A stretch of DNA of 13,469 nucleotides. Source: JANPEF01 sp031413115 (lineage in GTDB: Bacteria; Eisenbacteria; RBG-16-71-46; DASYSL01). Where the stretch lies: the NCBI GenBank assembly GCA_031413115.1, contig JANOEH010000117.1:1-13469 (forward strand), given 5' to 3'. The position numbers and the translations under genes were made by a program. The notes under the pieces are model-generated. The model searched no databases. It was not told the origin of the DNA and was given only the letters and a program-made list of their open reading frames with translations. Of the stretch, positions 6,394 to 13,469 are shown one piece after another (positions within the stretch are counted from its first letter, which is position 1; every line of letters begins with the position of its first letter).

Positions 6394-8085
6394 TCACCAG
6401 CGGGCCGTGACCGCATCCTCGACGATCGCGGTCAGTGTCTCGAGCGCGACCGCGCCGTGGCCCAACACCGCGTCGTGGAACGCCTTCACGTCGAAGCGCG
6501 CACCATCACGCGCCTCGGCTGCCCGGCGCAGCGCGAGGATGTGCAATTGGCCGGTCTTGTACGCCGTCGCCTGGCCGGGCCAGCCGATGTAGCGGTCCAC
6601 CTCGTTCTCGATGTTGTTCCGGGCCAGCGCCGTGTGCTCGACCATGAACTCGATGGCGCGCGCCCGGCTCCAGCCCAGCGCATGGATCCCGGTGTCGACG
6701 ACCAGTCGGCAGGCCCGCCAGGCGTCGAACGACAGCATCCCGATGCGATCCAGATCGCCGCCGTACAGGCCCATCTCGTCGCACAGCCGCTCGGTGTAAA
6801 GGGCCCAGCCCTCCACGTAACTGGTCGGGCCGGTGTGGCGGCGGAACTCGGGCACGCCTCGAGCTTCCTGCGCCAGGGCGATCTGCGTGTGATGACCCGG
6901 CACCGCCTCGTGAAACGCGAGCGCCTCGGCCTCGTAGCGCGGCCGGGTCGCCGGGGCGAAGGTGTTGATGTAGTAGGTGCCCGGACGCGAGCCGTCCGTC
7001 GCGGGCTGGCGATAGTACGCAATGGTCGAGAACTCCTCCTCGTGCGCCTCGATGCGGCGCACCACGCACGGGGCACGCGGAATGAGGCCGAACCAGCGCG
7101 GCACCGTCGCCTCGGCGCGTCGCAGTGCCTCGACCGCTTTCGCCTCGACCTCGTCGCGCGTGGTGAAGTGCAGCGTGGGGTCGCGGCGCAGTCGCTCGCG
7201 CACACGCGCGAGGTCGGGCTCGCCCAGCGCTCGCGCCCCGAGCGCGGCCATCTCGGCGTCGATCTTCGCCACCTCGGCCAGGCCCGTGGCGTGGATCGCC
7301 TCGGCGGTCAGCGGCAACGACGTGTGGACGCGCAACTGCTTCGCATAAGTTTCGAGCCCGCCGGGCAAGGCACCGATCCCGGCGCGGTCCTCGGGGCGCG
7401 CGGCGGGCAGCGCCGTCTCGCGCACGAATGCCGCGAGCCGCGCGAGCTGGGGACGCACCTCCTCCTCGATCGCGCGCTCGCACTCGGCGCGCAGATGTCC
7501 CCGCGAAGCGGGATCGAACGATTCCGGCAGGCCCGCGGCGGGTTCGGTCGCCAGGGCCCATTCGGATGCCGGCTTCGCCAGAATCGCTTCGAGCTGCACC
7601 AGCACCTTCTGCACCGGCTCGGCCACCGACGACAATCCGGCGGCATGACCGCGCACCAGGTTCGCGCGATGCGCCTCGAGGTACGGTCCCATCGCGCGCA
7701 CGCGCGCGACGAATGAGGCCGCCTCGTCGGTCGAGCGGATCGGCTGGAACGCGGAAACGTTGAGCAGCGCGACCTGGGGGCCGTCGAGCGGATCGAGCAG
7801 CCACGTCTCGATCCCCGTCGAGCGCTGGTCGATGCCGTCCTGCGTCAGCGCCAGGAGCTGCAGCCGAGTCACCCTCTCCTCGGCATCGAGCGCTTCCGCG
7901 GGAACGGCCCGTACGCGCGACGCCAGGTCGGCGAGGGCCGTGACCTCGGCCTCGCGCGCCGCCGGGGCGAGGTCCGGCATGCGCGCATCGAAGCGACGAT
8001 CACCCACCAGCGTCGCGGTCAGCGGATCGGCGGTGAGCGTCTTCTCCCAGAACTCGTGGGCGAGCGCGGCGAGCGTTGCGTTCAC
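6394..8085 (-). CDS. DUF885 family zinc-metallopeptidase-like protein
   Basis: A 563-aa protein beginning with GTG. The GTG overlaps the amidase TGA by four bases (GTGA), which sets the start; the same frame stays open upstream only because it shadows the amidase gene. Key motifs are HEAVPGHH at 392-399 and YVEGWALY at 423-430. Family knowledge: in DUF885 proteins the first supplies the HExxxGH zinc ligands and catalytic Glu (E393), and the Glu of the EGWA motif (E425) is the likely third ligand, a gluzincin-like arrangement. The N-terminal 250 residues are helical and match the family's usual length of about 550-600 aa. There is no signal peptide, so a cytoplasmic location is expected unless the protein is carried out with a partner. 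Substrate unknown; peptidase activity fits its place as last gene of a hydrolase operon. No clear terminator follows the stop. Confidence 0.88.
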   Translation of the reverse strand: MNATLAALAHEFWEKTLTADPLTATLVGDRRFDARMPDLAPAAREAEVTALADLASRVRAVPAEALDAEERVTRLQLLALTQDGIDQRSTGIETWLLDPLDGPQVALLNVSAFQPIRSTDEAASFVARVRAMGPYLEAHRANLVRGHAAGLSSVAEPVQKVLVQLEAILAKPASEWALATEPAAGLPESFDPASRGHLRAECERAIEEEVRPQLARLAAFVRETALPAARPEDRAGIGALPGGLETYAKQLRVHTSLPLTAEAIHATGLAEVAKIDAEMAALGARALGEPDLARVRERLRRDPTLHFTTRDEVEAKAVEALRRAEATVPRWFGLIPRAPCVVRRIEAHEEEFSTIAYYRQPATDGSRPGTYYINTFAPATRPRYEAEALAFHEAVPGHHTQIALAQEARGVPEFRRHTGPTSYVEGWALYTERLCDEMGLYGGDLDRIGMLSFDAWRACRLVVDTGIHALGWSRARAIEFMVEHTALARNNIENEVDRYIGWPGQATAYKTGQLHILALRRAAEARDGARFDVKAFHDAVLGHGAVALETLTAIVEDAVTARW

Positions 8086-9509
8086 TTCGCGATTCCCTTC
8101 GGCATCGCGCGGTGATGCGCGCTGCGGGTCTGCAGGTCGTGACCGAGTGCCACCAGCGTCCCCTCGTCGAACGCGGCGCCGAGGAAGGAGATCGACGTCG
8201 GCAGCCCCTCGTCGCCGATGCCGCTGGGCAGGCACAGCGCGGGCAGCCCGCACAGGTTGCCGCCCGCGATCAGGGCGGGGCCGCCGGAGAATCCGGGCCA
8301 CGCCTTCTGGAACTCGAGATCGGCCGGGTAGGCGACGGTCGCCCGCGTGGGCGCCGCGATCGCGTCGTACTTCTCGAACAGCGCGTTGACGGCGACTTTC
8401 ATCGGGCCGCGCAGGCGCATCGCCTGCAGGTAGTCCACCGCCGAGACCGCCGTGCCACCATAGCCGGCCCAGCGATCGCGCGGACACTTGAGCTTCGTCA
8501 GTCGCCCGCTCTCGATGAGCTCGAGAAAAGCGCTCGCGCCCTCCGCGCCGACGATCGAACCCACCGCGGGTCCCCACGGAAAGTCGGGCCACTCGACGTC
8601 GCGCGTCACCTCGGCGGCGCCGTCGAAGGACGCGAGCATCGACTCGAAGTTCACGCGCACCGCCGGCTGCACCTTCTCGACCACACCGGCCGGCACGGCG
8701 ATGCGCCAGGGCCGGCGACGCACGAGAGACGGGTCGGGCGGCCCGTGCCAGTCGAACCCGTTTCCCACCGATGTCGGATCGCCCGCGTCCTGCCCGGCGA
8801 TGGCGGACAGGACGAGGCCGCAGTCGTCGACCGAACGCGCCATGGGCCCGAGCTTGTCGAGCGTCCACGACAGCGCCATCGCGCCGCGCCGCGAGACGAG
8901 CCCGTACGTCGGGCGCAATCCGGTGACGCCACAGAACGCCGCGGGCGTTAGGATCGAGCCCGACGTCTCCGAGCCGATGGCGAACGGCAGGAGCCCCGCC
9001 GCAATGGCCGATCCGGGCCCGCTCGAACTGCCCCCGCTCCAGTACTTCGCGTTCCACGGATTGAGCCCCGGTCCATTGAACGCGGCGTCGGCGTGGTTGT
9101 AGCCCATGCCGCCGGCCAGCTCGACCATCGACAACTTCGCGACGAGCACCGCGCCGGCATCCCCGAGGCGACGCACGACCTCGGCGTCCTCGGGGAACAC
9201 TTGCGTGCGATAGGGCTCGGCGCCCCAGGTCGTCGGAATGTCAGCGGTCGCCAGCAGGTCCTTCACGCCGTACGGAATCCCTGTAAGCGGACCGCGATCC
9301 CGACCCGCGGCGAAGATTTCGTCGGCCGCACGCGCCTCTGTGATCGCCCGCTCGCTCGTCACGGTGACGACCGCGTTGAAGCGCGGCCCGATGGTGGTCA
9401 GGCGGGCGAGGAAACCCTCGGCCAGCTCGACGGCCGTGAACTTCCGCGCGCGCAGCCCCGCCCCCAGCTCACGGATCGACCTCGTGTAGTAGTCGCGCGG
9501 CAGGCTCAT
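8082..9509 (-). CDS. Amidase-signature family hydrolase
   Basis: A 475-aa member of the amidase-signature family (GatA/FAAH superfamily), which hydrolyses carbon-nitrogen amide bonds with a Ser-cisSer-Lys triad. The triad is visible: K83 in GIPYGVKD, S161 in the GGSSSG motif (159-164), and nucleophile S185 in GSETSGSI (179-186). The 24-residue step from S161 to S185 equals that between the two catalytic serines of fatty-acid amide hydrolase. The following CGVTGLRPTYGLVSRRGAM (193-211) is also typical. No GatB or GatC gene is nearby, so tRNA amidotransferase subunit A is unlikely. There is no signal peptide. The ATG overlaps the stop of the Tat-signal gene (ATGA), and its own TGA overlaps the DUF885 GTG, so translation of all three is probably coupled. 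The substrate (peptide amide, acyl amide or other) is not resolved. Confidence 0.92.
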   Translation of the reverse strand: MSLPRDYYTRSIRELGAGLRARKFTAVELAEGFLARLTTIGPRFNAVVTVTSERAITEARAADEIFAAGRDRGPLTGIPYGVKDLLATADIPTTWGAEPYRTQVFPEDAEVVRRLGDAGAVLVAKLSMVELAGGMGYNHADAAFNGPGLNPWNAKYWSGGSSSGPGSAIAAGLLPFAIGSETSGSILTPAAFCGVTGLRPTYGLVSRRGAMALSWTLDKLGPMARSVDDCGLVLSAIAGQDAGDPTSVGNGFDWHGPPDPSLVRRRPWRIAVPAGVVEKVQPAVRVNFESMLASFDGAAEVTRDVEWPDFPWGPAVGSIVGAEGASAFLELIESGRLTKLKCPRDRWAGYGGTAVSAVDYLQAMRLRGPMKVAVNALFEKYDAIAAPTRATVAYPADLEFQKAWPGFSGGPALIAGGNLCGLPALCLPSGIGDEGLPTSISFLGAAFDEGTLVALGHDLQTRSAHHRAMPKGIAK

Positions 9510-9949
9510 CGTCCGGCCCCGCTCTCCACGACACGGTGCGGCGGCTCGGCCCGGAAGATGAAGTCCGGTTCCACCGCGTTGGCCAGCGACTTCGCGCGCA
9601 GCGCCTTGCCCGATTGCACGGTCTGGTCGAGCGCCGGCAGCAGCGCCTCCTTCTGCGCGTCATCGAGGTGCGCGCCGTAGCGCGCGACGAGGATCGCCTG
9701 CAGCGCCTTCGCCTCGTCCGAAGGCGGTGGCGGCGTGGACGGTGTCGCAGGGAGAGTCGCCGGCGGGGTCGCCGGCGGAGCGGCCTGCGCACGTGCGTCG
9801 TGTGCGCCGAGGCCGGAGAGAGCGCCGCCGATCCCGGCGAGCAGTCCACCGAGTCCGAGCCAGCGAACGAAGCGGCGGCGCCCGATGGACGGCGCCTCCT
9901 CGCGCGACTCTTCGTGTGCGTCGTGTGCGTCCGTCGTCGATCGCTCCAT
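9506..9949 (-). CDS. Small Tat-signal protein coupled to the amidase gene
   Basis: A 147-aa protein. Residues 1-22 are charged and His/Glu-rich. A twin-arginine signal follows: GRRRFVRWLGLGG at 23-35, hydrophobic to about 48, with cleavage expected near ARAQA at 52-56. A Pro/Ala/Thr-rich linker (57-77) leads to a small helical domain (78-147) with DDAQKEALLPALDQTV and LANAVEPDFIFRAEPP. From memory, similar short tails ending in 'EP.F.FR' sit beside amidase genes in Acidobacteria-like genomes; I could not verify this. The start at 9949 has AGGAG just upstream, overlapping the stop codon of the S9 peptidase gene (8-bp gap), and its own stop overlaps the amidase start. By analogy with small Tat-signal subunits of gluconate dehydrogenases it may be an escort or regulatory subunit for the signal-less amidase; this is inference only. 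Confidence 0.75.
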   Translation of the reverse strand: MERSTTDAHDAHEESREEAPSIGRRRFVRWLGLGGLLAGIGGALSGLGAHDARAQAAPPATPPATLPATPSTPPPPSDEAKALQAILVARYGAHLDDAQKEALLPALDQTVQSGKALRAKSLANAVEPDFIFRAEPPHRVVESGAGR

Positions 9950-9957
9950 CGTCTCTC

Positions 9958-11970
9958 CTACTTCTTGAGGAAACGCGCGAGCCAGGCGTGGACCTCGCCG
10001 TACCAGAACACCGCGTTGCGCGCCTTGAGCACCCAGTGATTCTCGTCCGGGAAGTAGACCAGTCGCGCCGGCACGCCTTTCCCCTGCAGCACGTTGTAGC
10101 ACTCGAGGCCCTGGTCGATGGGCACGCGGTAATCGAGCTCGCCGTGGACGACGAGCATCGGCGTGTTCATGCCCTTGGCGAAACGCGCCGGGTTCCAGCG
10201 GTCGATCTGGTCGAGGCCGTCCCACGGCTCGCCGCCGAACGCCTTGTGCCGACCCTGCGTCATGTCGCTGGCGTACTGCGCCTGCGTGTTGTAGACGCCC
10301 GCGTGGTTGACGATGCAGGCATAGCGATCCGTGTGCGCGCCGAGCCACGACACGAGGTAGCCGCCGTAGCTGCCGCCGGTGATCGCCATGCGCTTCTCGT
10401 CGATGTACCCGGTCGCGAGCATCGCGTCGGTGCCGTTCTCGATGTCGGTCATCGGGTAGTCGCCCCAGTGCCCCTGGATGCATTGCGCGAACTCCTGCCC
10501 CCACGACGTGGAGCCGTGGAAGTTCACCATGAGCACGACATAGCCCGCGGCGGCGAACGCCTGCCCGTTCCAGCGCGGATGGAAGTGGTCGCTGAACGCG
10601 CCGTGGGGCCCGCCGTGGATCAGGTGCACGAGCGGCCACTTCTGCTTTGCATCGAAGTTCGGCGGCAGGATCACGTACGCCTGCACCGAGTCGCCGCGCG
10701 CGCCCTCGAACTCGAACTCCTGCACCTCGCCGAAGGCGAGGCCCGCGAGCGATTTCGCGGTGAACGTGGTCGCCGCCTTCACACCCCCACTCGCGGTCGC
10801 CGTCCACACCTCGGTCGGCTGCCCCTGCGTCTGGTTGGTGAACCACAGCGTTCCGCCCGCGACCGTGAGCCCGTGCGAGTCCCCGTTCGCCATCACCACT
10901 TCGGGCGTGCCGCCGGTCGCCGCCACGCGCCACACCTTGCTGCGCGCGGTATCTTCGGCCACCAGGACGATGCGCCCGGCGCCGTCGAACTCCCAGCCGG
11001 ACGCCGAGCGATCCCAGCCGGTGCACAGCTCGGCATGCGCGCCCGACTTGCGGTCGTAGCGCATGAGCTTCACGCGGTCGGCGTAGAAGAACGGCTCGGT
11101 CTGCGCGCCGTAGACGATCGCGGCGCCGTCGGGGCTGTAGCGCGGGCGCTGGTCGTCGGCCGGATGGTCGGGCGTGAGCAGCTTCGCCGGGCCGCCGGCG
11201 GTCGGCACGGTGAACAGCCCCCAGCGAACCTGCTGGTGGGGCGGAGTGCTGGTGTCGACGGTGAAGGCGATCTCGCTGCCGTCGGGGCTGATGTCGTACT
11301 GACCCTCCGGATCCTGCCAGTCCCACCAGCGCGTCGAATCGGGCGTGAGGTCGGTGAGCACGCGCGTCTCGAGATCGAGCACGAACAGGTGCGGCACCTC
11401 GCCGGTGTCGAGCCACGTGTCCCAGAAGCGGTAGACCCGGTCCTCGGTGACGAGCGCCTTCACCGGGGTCTTCTCGCGCGCCTCGAGCTCGGCCTTCGTC
11501 GCCTCGAGCGTCAGGTGGCCCTTGAGCACCGACGAGAGGAACGCAATCCGCTTGCCGTCCGGGAACCACCGCGGGTCCATCGCGCCCAGCGGCAGGTCGG
11601 TCACCTTCTCGGCCTCGCCGCCTTCTAGGGGCAGGACGTGGAGCTGTGGCTTCTCGGTCTTGTCCTTCTTGCGCAGGAACGCGACCCGCGTCCCGTCGGG
11701 CGAGATGCGCGGCGCGCTCGCCGCGGTGTCGGGCGCGGTGAGCGCGCGGGGCTCGAATACGCCCGTCGCCGAGACCATCCACAGCCGCGTCTTCCCCTCG
11801 TTCTTCTCCAGGTCGTAGGTGGTCACGGGCACGACGGCCCAGGTCCCGTCGGGGGCCGCGGCCGGTGCGCCGACCCGGGGAATCGCCCACAGGTCCTCGG
11901 CGGTGAACGCGCGACCGCCGGTGCGCACGGGGGGATGGACGGTCTTGAGGGCTGGCGTGGTGATGGGCAT
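9958..11970 (-). CDS. S9 family prolyl-oligopeptidase-type serine peptidase
   Basis: A 670-aa protein with an N-terminal beta-propeller (about 25-410, recognisable from WD40/TolB-like repeats such as ISPDGTRVAFL, WFPDGKRIAFL and YSPDGAAIVYG) and a C-terminal alpha/beta-hydrolase domain (about 420-670). The catalytic triad is visible: S534 in GGSYGGYLVSW, D613 in VVHGELDYRVP and H645 in DENHWVL. Family knowledge: S9 peptidases (prolyl oligopeptidase, acylaminoacyl peptidase, dipeptidyl peptidase IV types) release dipeptides, acyl-amino acids or short peptides from small substrates. The 'DYRVP' context and length suit the acylaminoacyl/DPP-like S9 subfamilies. No signal peptide is present. The start at 11970 has GGAG six bases upstream; an in-frame ATG at 12120 would extend into the divergent promoter region with Arg/Pro-rich sequence and is rejected. 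It is the first gene of the four-gene hydrolase operon. Confidence 0.93.
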   Translation of the reverse strand: MPITTPALKTVHPPVRTGGRAFTAEDLWAIPRVGAPAAAPDGTWAVVPVTTYDLEKNEGKTRLWMVSATGVFEPRALTAPDTAASAPRISPDGTRVAFLRKKDKTEKPQLHVLPLEGGEAEKVTDLPLGAMDPRWFPDGKRIAFLSSVLKGHLTLEATKAELEAREKTPVKALVTEDRVYRFWDTWLDTGEVPHLFVLDLETRVLTDLTPDSTRWWDWQDPEGQYDISPDGSEIAFTVDTSTPPHQQVRWGLFTVPTAGGPAKLLTPDHPADDQRPRYSPDGAAIVYGAQTEPFFYADRVKLMRYDRKSGAHAELCTGWDRSASGWEFDGAGRIVLVAEDTARSKVWRVAATGGTPEVVMANGDSHGLTVAGGTLWFTNQTQGQPTEVWTATASGGVKAATTFTAKSLAGLAFGEVQEFEFEGARGDSVQAYVILPPNFDAKQKWPLVHLIHGGPHGAFSDHFHPRWNGQAFAAAGYVVLMVNFHGSTSWGQEFAQCIQGHWGDYPMTDIENGTDAMLATGYIDEKRMAITGGSYGGYLVSWLGAHTDRYACIVNHAGVYNTQAQYASDMTQGRHKAFGGEPWDGLDQIDRWNPARFAKGMNTPMLVVHGELDYRVPIDQGLECYNVLQGKGVPARLVYFPDENHWVLKARNAVFWYGEVHAWLARFLKK

Positions 11971-12019
11971 GCGAGTCTCCGGAGGGCGGGGTCGAGCACG
12001 GCACGGCAATCGAGAGCGC

Positions 12020-12048
12020 AGTCTAGCAAGGGGAATCGGCCGGGGGAA
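12020..12048 (-). promoter_or_regulatory. Candidate promoter of the hydrolase operon
   Basis: On the minus strand a -10-like TAGACT (12025-12020, four of six consensus bases) lies about 43-50 bases before the S9 peptidase start. A weak -35-like TTCCCC sits 17 bases further upstream. The position suits a short leader, but the match is modest and sigma-factor preferences of this organism are unknown. Confidence 0.3.
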
Positions 12049-12073
12049 AGCTTCGCCCGCCCCGGGCGTTTCA

Positions 12074-12106
12074 GGTCGAACCTCCGGTCGAGCCCGGTCG
12101 ACCGGG
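12074..12106. promoter_or_regulatory. Palindrome and GGTCGA repeats in the divergent promoter region
   Basis: GGTCGA occurs at 12074, 12086 and 12096, steps of 12 and 10 bases. The last copy is part of a perfect 14-bp palindrome, CCCGGTCGACCGGG (12093-12106). The cluster sits between the candidate promoters of the hydrolase operon and the S1-like gene, where a shared regulator could act. In GC-rich DNA part of this could be chance. The repeats are seen; the function is inferred. Confidence 0.35.
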
Positions 12107-12140
12107 GACGATCGCACCACGGGGACACCCCCGCCGGGGC

Positions 12141-12169
12141 TTTCTAAACCCCGCCGATCCTGTTACTCT
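12141..12169 (+). promoter_or_regulatory. Candidate promoter of the S1-like gene
   Basis: TACTCT (12164-12169) resembles a -10 box and TTTCTA (12141-12146) a weak -35, separated by 17 bases. The leader to the ATG would be about 50 bases. An inverted repeat, CGGGG (12135-12139) and CCCCG (12149-12153), overlaps the -35. This is the most AT-containing stretch in the gap, but the consensus match is weak. Confidence 0.35.
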
Positions 12170-12228
12170 TGGGCGTCCGACTGCCCTCCAAGGCTCCCGC
12201 TACCGACGATCTCTCCCTGAGGATTCCA

Positions 12229-13469
12229 ATGCACGAGCAGCCCATCGATTCCGCCACCTCGTCCGACGACGTCTCGTCGGACGCCGTTCAGCCGTCGTCT
12301 CCCGCCGCGGAGACGCCGGCTACCCCCTTACCGGCCGAACCGGCATCCGTGCCGCCGGCCGACGACGACGCTCCGGCGTCGTGCGAGTTCGCCGCGATGC
12401 TCGCGGCGACCGACGCAGGGGGTGCGGCCGCGGGGAAGGAAACGAAGGTGGGCGACAAGGTGAAGGGGAAGATCGTCTCCATCACCACCGACGCGGCGTT
12501 CATCGACTTCGGCGGTCGTGCCGAGGGCGCCCTCGGGATCGGGCACATCAAGGACGACGACGGCAACGTGACGAAGAAGGTGGGCGACTCGATCGACGCC
12601 ACCGTCACCTCGATCGACGGGCAGGTGACGCTGGCGCTCGTGGTCAAGCGGGTCGACGCGAACCTGCAGGTCCTGATCGATGCCCAGAAGAGCGAGACGC
12701 CGGTCGAGGGCCGGGTCAAGGGCACGAACTCCGGCGGCTTCGAGGTCATGCTCGGCGGCGTGCGCGGCTTCTGCCCGTTCTCGCAGATGGACATGGGCCC
12801 GGTCGGTGACGGCTCGCAGTACGTCGGCCAGACCATGCAGTTCAAGGTTCTCGACGTGGCCGAGAAGGGCCGCCGCGTCGTGCTGTCGCGCAAGGCGCTG
12901 CTCAAGGGCGAACGCGCGAAGCAGGCCGAGGACGTGCGCGGCGCGCTGGCGCCCGGCCAGTCGTTCGAGGGCGCGGTGACGCGGCTCCTGCCGTTCGGCG
13001 CGTTCATCGACATCGGCGGCATCCAGGGACTCGTCCACGTCTCGGAGATCTCGCACAAGCGCGTCGGCGATCCGTCGGAGGTCCTGGCCATCGGCCAGAA
13101 GGTCCACGTCAAGGTGCTCAAGCTCGAGCACCTGGGCGAGGGCAAGAAGGAGCGCATCTCGCTCTCGATCAAGGCGGCTGAGGCGGATCCCTGGTCGACG
13201 CTCGAGACACGCATCAAGGAGGGCGACGTGGTCAAGGGCCCGGTCCTCCGGGTCATGGACTTCGGCGCCTTCGTCGAGATCTTCCCCGGCGTCGACGGGC
13301 TCGTGCACGTCTCGCAGCTGGCGCGCCGGCGTATCGTTCACCCCAAGGTCGTCGTCTCGATCGGGCAGGAAGTGGAAGCCAAGGTCACGCGCATCGATCC
13401 CGCGGCAAAGCGCATTTCGCTGAGCATCGCCGCCCTCGAGGCGCCGTCGTTCGACGAGCCCGCCGGCGG
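12229..13469 (+). CDS. Ribosomal-protein-S1-like multi-domain RNA-binding protein, 5' part
   Basis: The gene is open to the right edge; 413 codons are visible. The ATG at 12229 has GAGG six bases upstream. Residues 1-70 are acidic and Pro/Ala/Ser-rich. Four S1 (OB-fold) RNA-binding domains follow: about 74-141 (KVGDKVKGKIVSI), 157-222 (PVEGRVKGTNSGGFEV, then GVRGFCPFSQMD), 242-315 (FEGAVTRLLPFGAFIDIGG, then GLVHVSEIS) and 331-402 (VVKGPVLRVMDFGAFVEIF, then GLVHVSQL). A DPW motif (320-322) sits between the last two, as in S1-family proteins. Family knowledge: S1 binds mRNA at the 30S subunit and helps initiation; shorter S1-domain proteins also act in RNA metabolism. The domain order and the FCPFSQMD motif look more like the S1-domain proteins of myxobacterial type than E. 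coli RpsA. Total length, and so canonical S1 identity, cannot be settled here. Confidence 0.9.
   Translation, partial: MHEQPIDSATSSDDVSSDAVQPSSPAAETPATPLPAEPASVPPADDDAPASCEFAAMLAATDAGGAAAGKETKVGDKVKGKIVSITTDAAFIDFGGRAEGALGIGHIKDDDGNVTKKVGDSIDATVTSIDGQVTLALVVKRVDANLQVLIDAQKSETPVEGRVKGTNSGGFEVMLGGVRGFCPFSQMDMGPVGDGSQYVGQTMQFKVLDVAEKGRRVVLSRKALLKGERAKQAEDVRGALAPGQSFEGAVTRLLPFGAFIDIGGIQGLVHVSEISHKRVGDPSEVLAIGQKVHVKVLKLEHLGEGKKERISLSIKAAEADPWSTLETRIKEGDVVKGPVLRVMDFGAFVEIFPGVDGLVHVSQLARRRIVHPKVVVSIGQEVEAKVTRIDPAAKRISLSIAALEAPSFDEPAG

Noticed and set aside
6301..7716. A 471-codon plus-strand open frame opposite the DUF885 gene
   Set aside because: It is a low-complexity Arg/Gly/Ala-rich mirror frame with no ribosome-binding site, and the opposite strand encodes the zinc-site motifs.
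8086..9057. An upstream extension of the DUF885 reading frame through the amidase gene, which would give an 887-aa protein
   Set aside because: The extension is Arg-rich sequence antagonistic to the amidase frame. DUF885 homology begins right after the GTG that overlaps the amidase stop.
9911..9931. Short tandem repeat encoding DAHDAH at the N-terminus of the Tat-signal protein
   Set aside because: There are only two copies of about 9 bases within a coding region; this is too short to treat as a repeat element.
9727..11628. A 633-codon plus-strand open frame opposite the S9 peptidase
   Set aside because: It is antisense to an S9 peptidase with an intact triad. The translation is Arg/Val/Glu-biased with no domain, and it crosses the junction with the Tat-signal gene.
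11971..12120. An N-terminal extension of the S9 peptidase to an ATG at 12120
   Set aside because: The extra 50 residues are Arg/Pro-rich, occupy the divergent promoter region, and the ATG at 11970 has a good ribosome-binding site.
12135..12153. The CGGGG/CCCCG inverted repeat as an intrinsic terminator
   Set aside because: It has only five base pairs and no T tract on either strand, and it overlaps the candidate S1-like promoter. There is also no gene ending there.
12288..13341. Two minus-strand open frames of more than 320 codons opposite the S1-like gene
   Set aside because: They are mirror frames of four clear S1 domains. The plus-strand gene has a ribosome-binding site and family motifs.

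Overview
This high-GC window (about two thirds G+C or more by eye) holds nine genes, seven of them complete and two cut by the window edges. Eight lie on the minus strand and one, at the right end, on the plus strand. The lineage looks like a Gram-negative relative of the FCB/Gemmatimonadota/Eisenbacteria type. The reasons are an outer-membrane TonB-dependent receptor with an N-terminal carboxypeptidase-regulatory-like domain, a secreted beta-helix-like protein ending in a FlgD-like Ig tail, and a multi-S1-domain protein. 'Candidatus Eisenbacteria' is my best guess, but this is inference and not a phylogenetic result.

Layout from right to left along the minus strand. (A) A tight four-gene hydrolase operon runs from 11970 down to 6394: an S9 prolyl-oligopeptidase-type peptidase, a 147-aa Tat-signal protein, an amidase-signature enzyme, and a DUF885 zinc-peptidase-like protein. 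The junctions are an 8-bp gap and then two 4-bp stop/start overlaps. Together the genes look like a peptide/amide-degrading set. (B) A 394-bp intergenic region carries a cluster of repeats that look like an operator. (C) An envelope module runs from 5999 to 154: a secreted beta-helix-like protein, a 952-aa TonB-dependent receptor, a 219-aa exported protein of unknown function, and an OsmC-family peroxidase-like protein. Its junctions are 93 bp (holding a perfect 11-bp-stem hairpin), 2 bp and 15 bp. (D) The 5' end of a Flp-type class IVb prepilin gene sits at the left edge.

On the plus strand from 12229, divergent from the hydrolase operon, is the 5' part of a gene for a ribosomal-protein-S1-like RNA-binding protein. 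Four S1 domains are visible before the window ends. The 258-bp divergent region has candidate promoters in both directions and a palindrome/direct-repeat cluster between them.

The most interesting points are these. First, the TonB receptor/beta-helix/219-aa module is a possible uptake or surface system of unknown substrate. Second, the hairpin before the receptor gene almost copies that gene's own ribosome-binding site, so two mutually exclusive RNA folds are possible. Third, a small Tat-signal protein is translationally coupled to an amidase that lacks any export signal, which suggests hitchhiker export. I saw no tRNA, rRNA, CRISPR, insertion sequence or phage gene.
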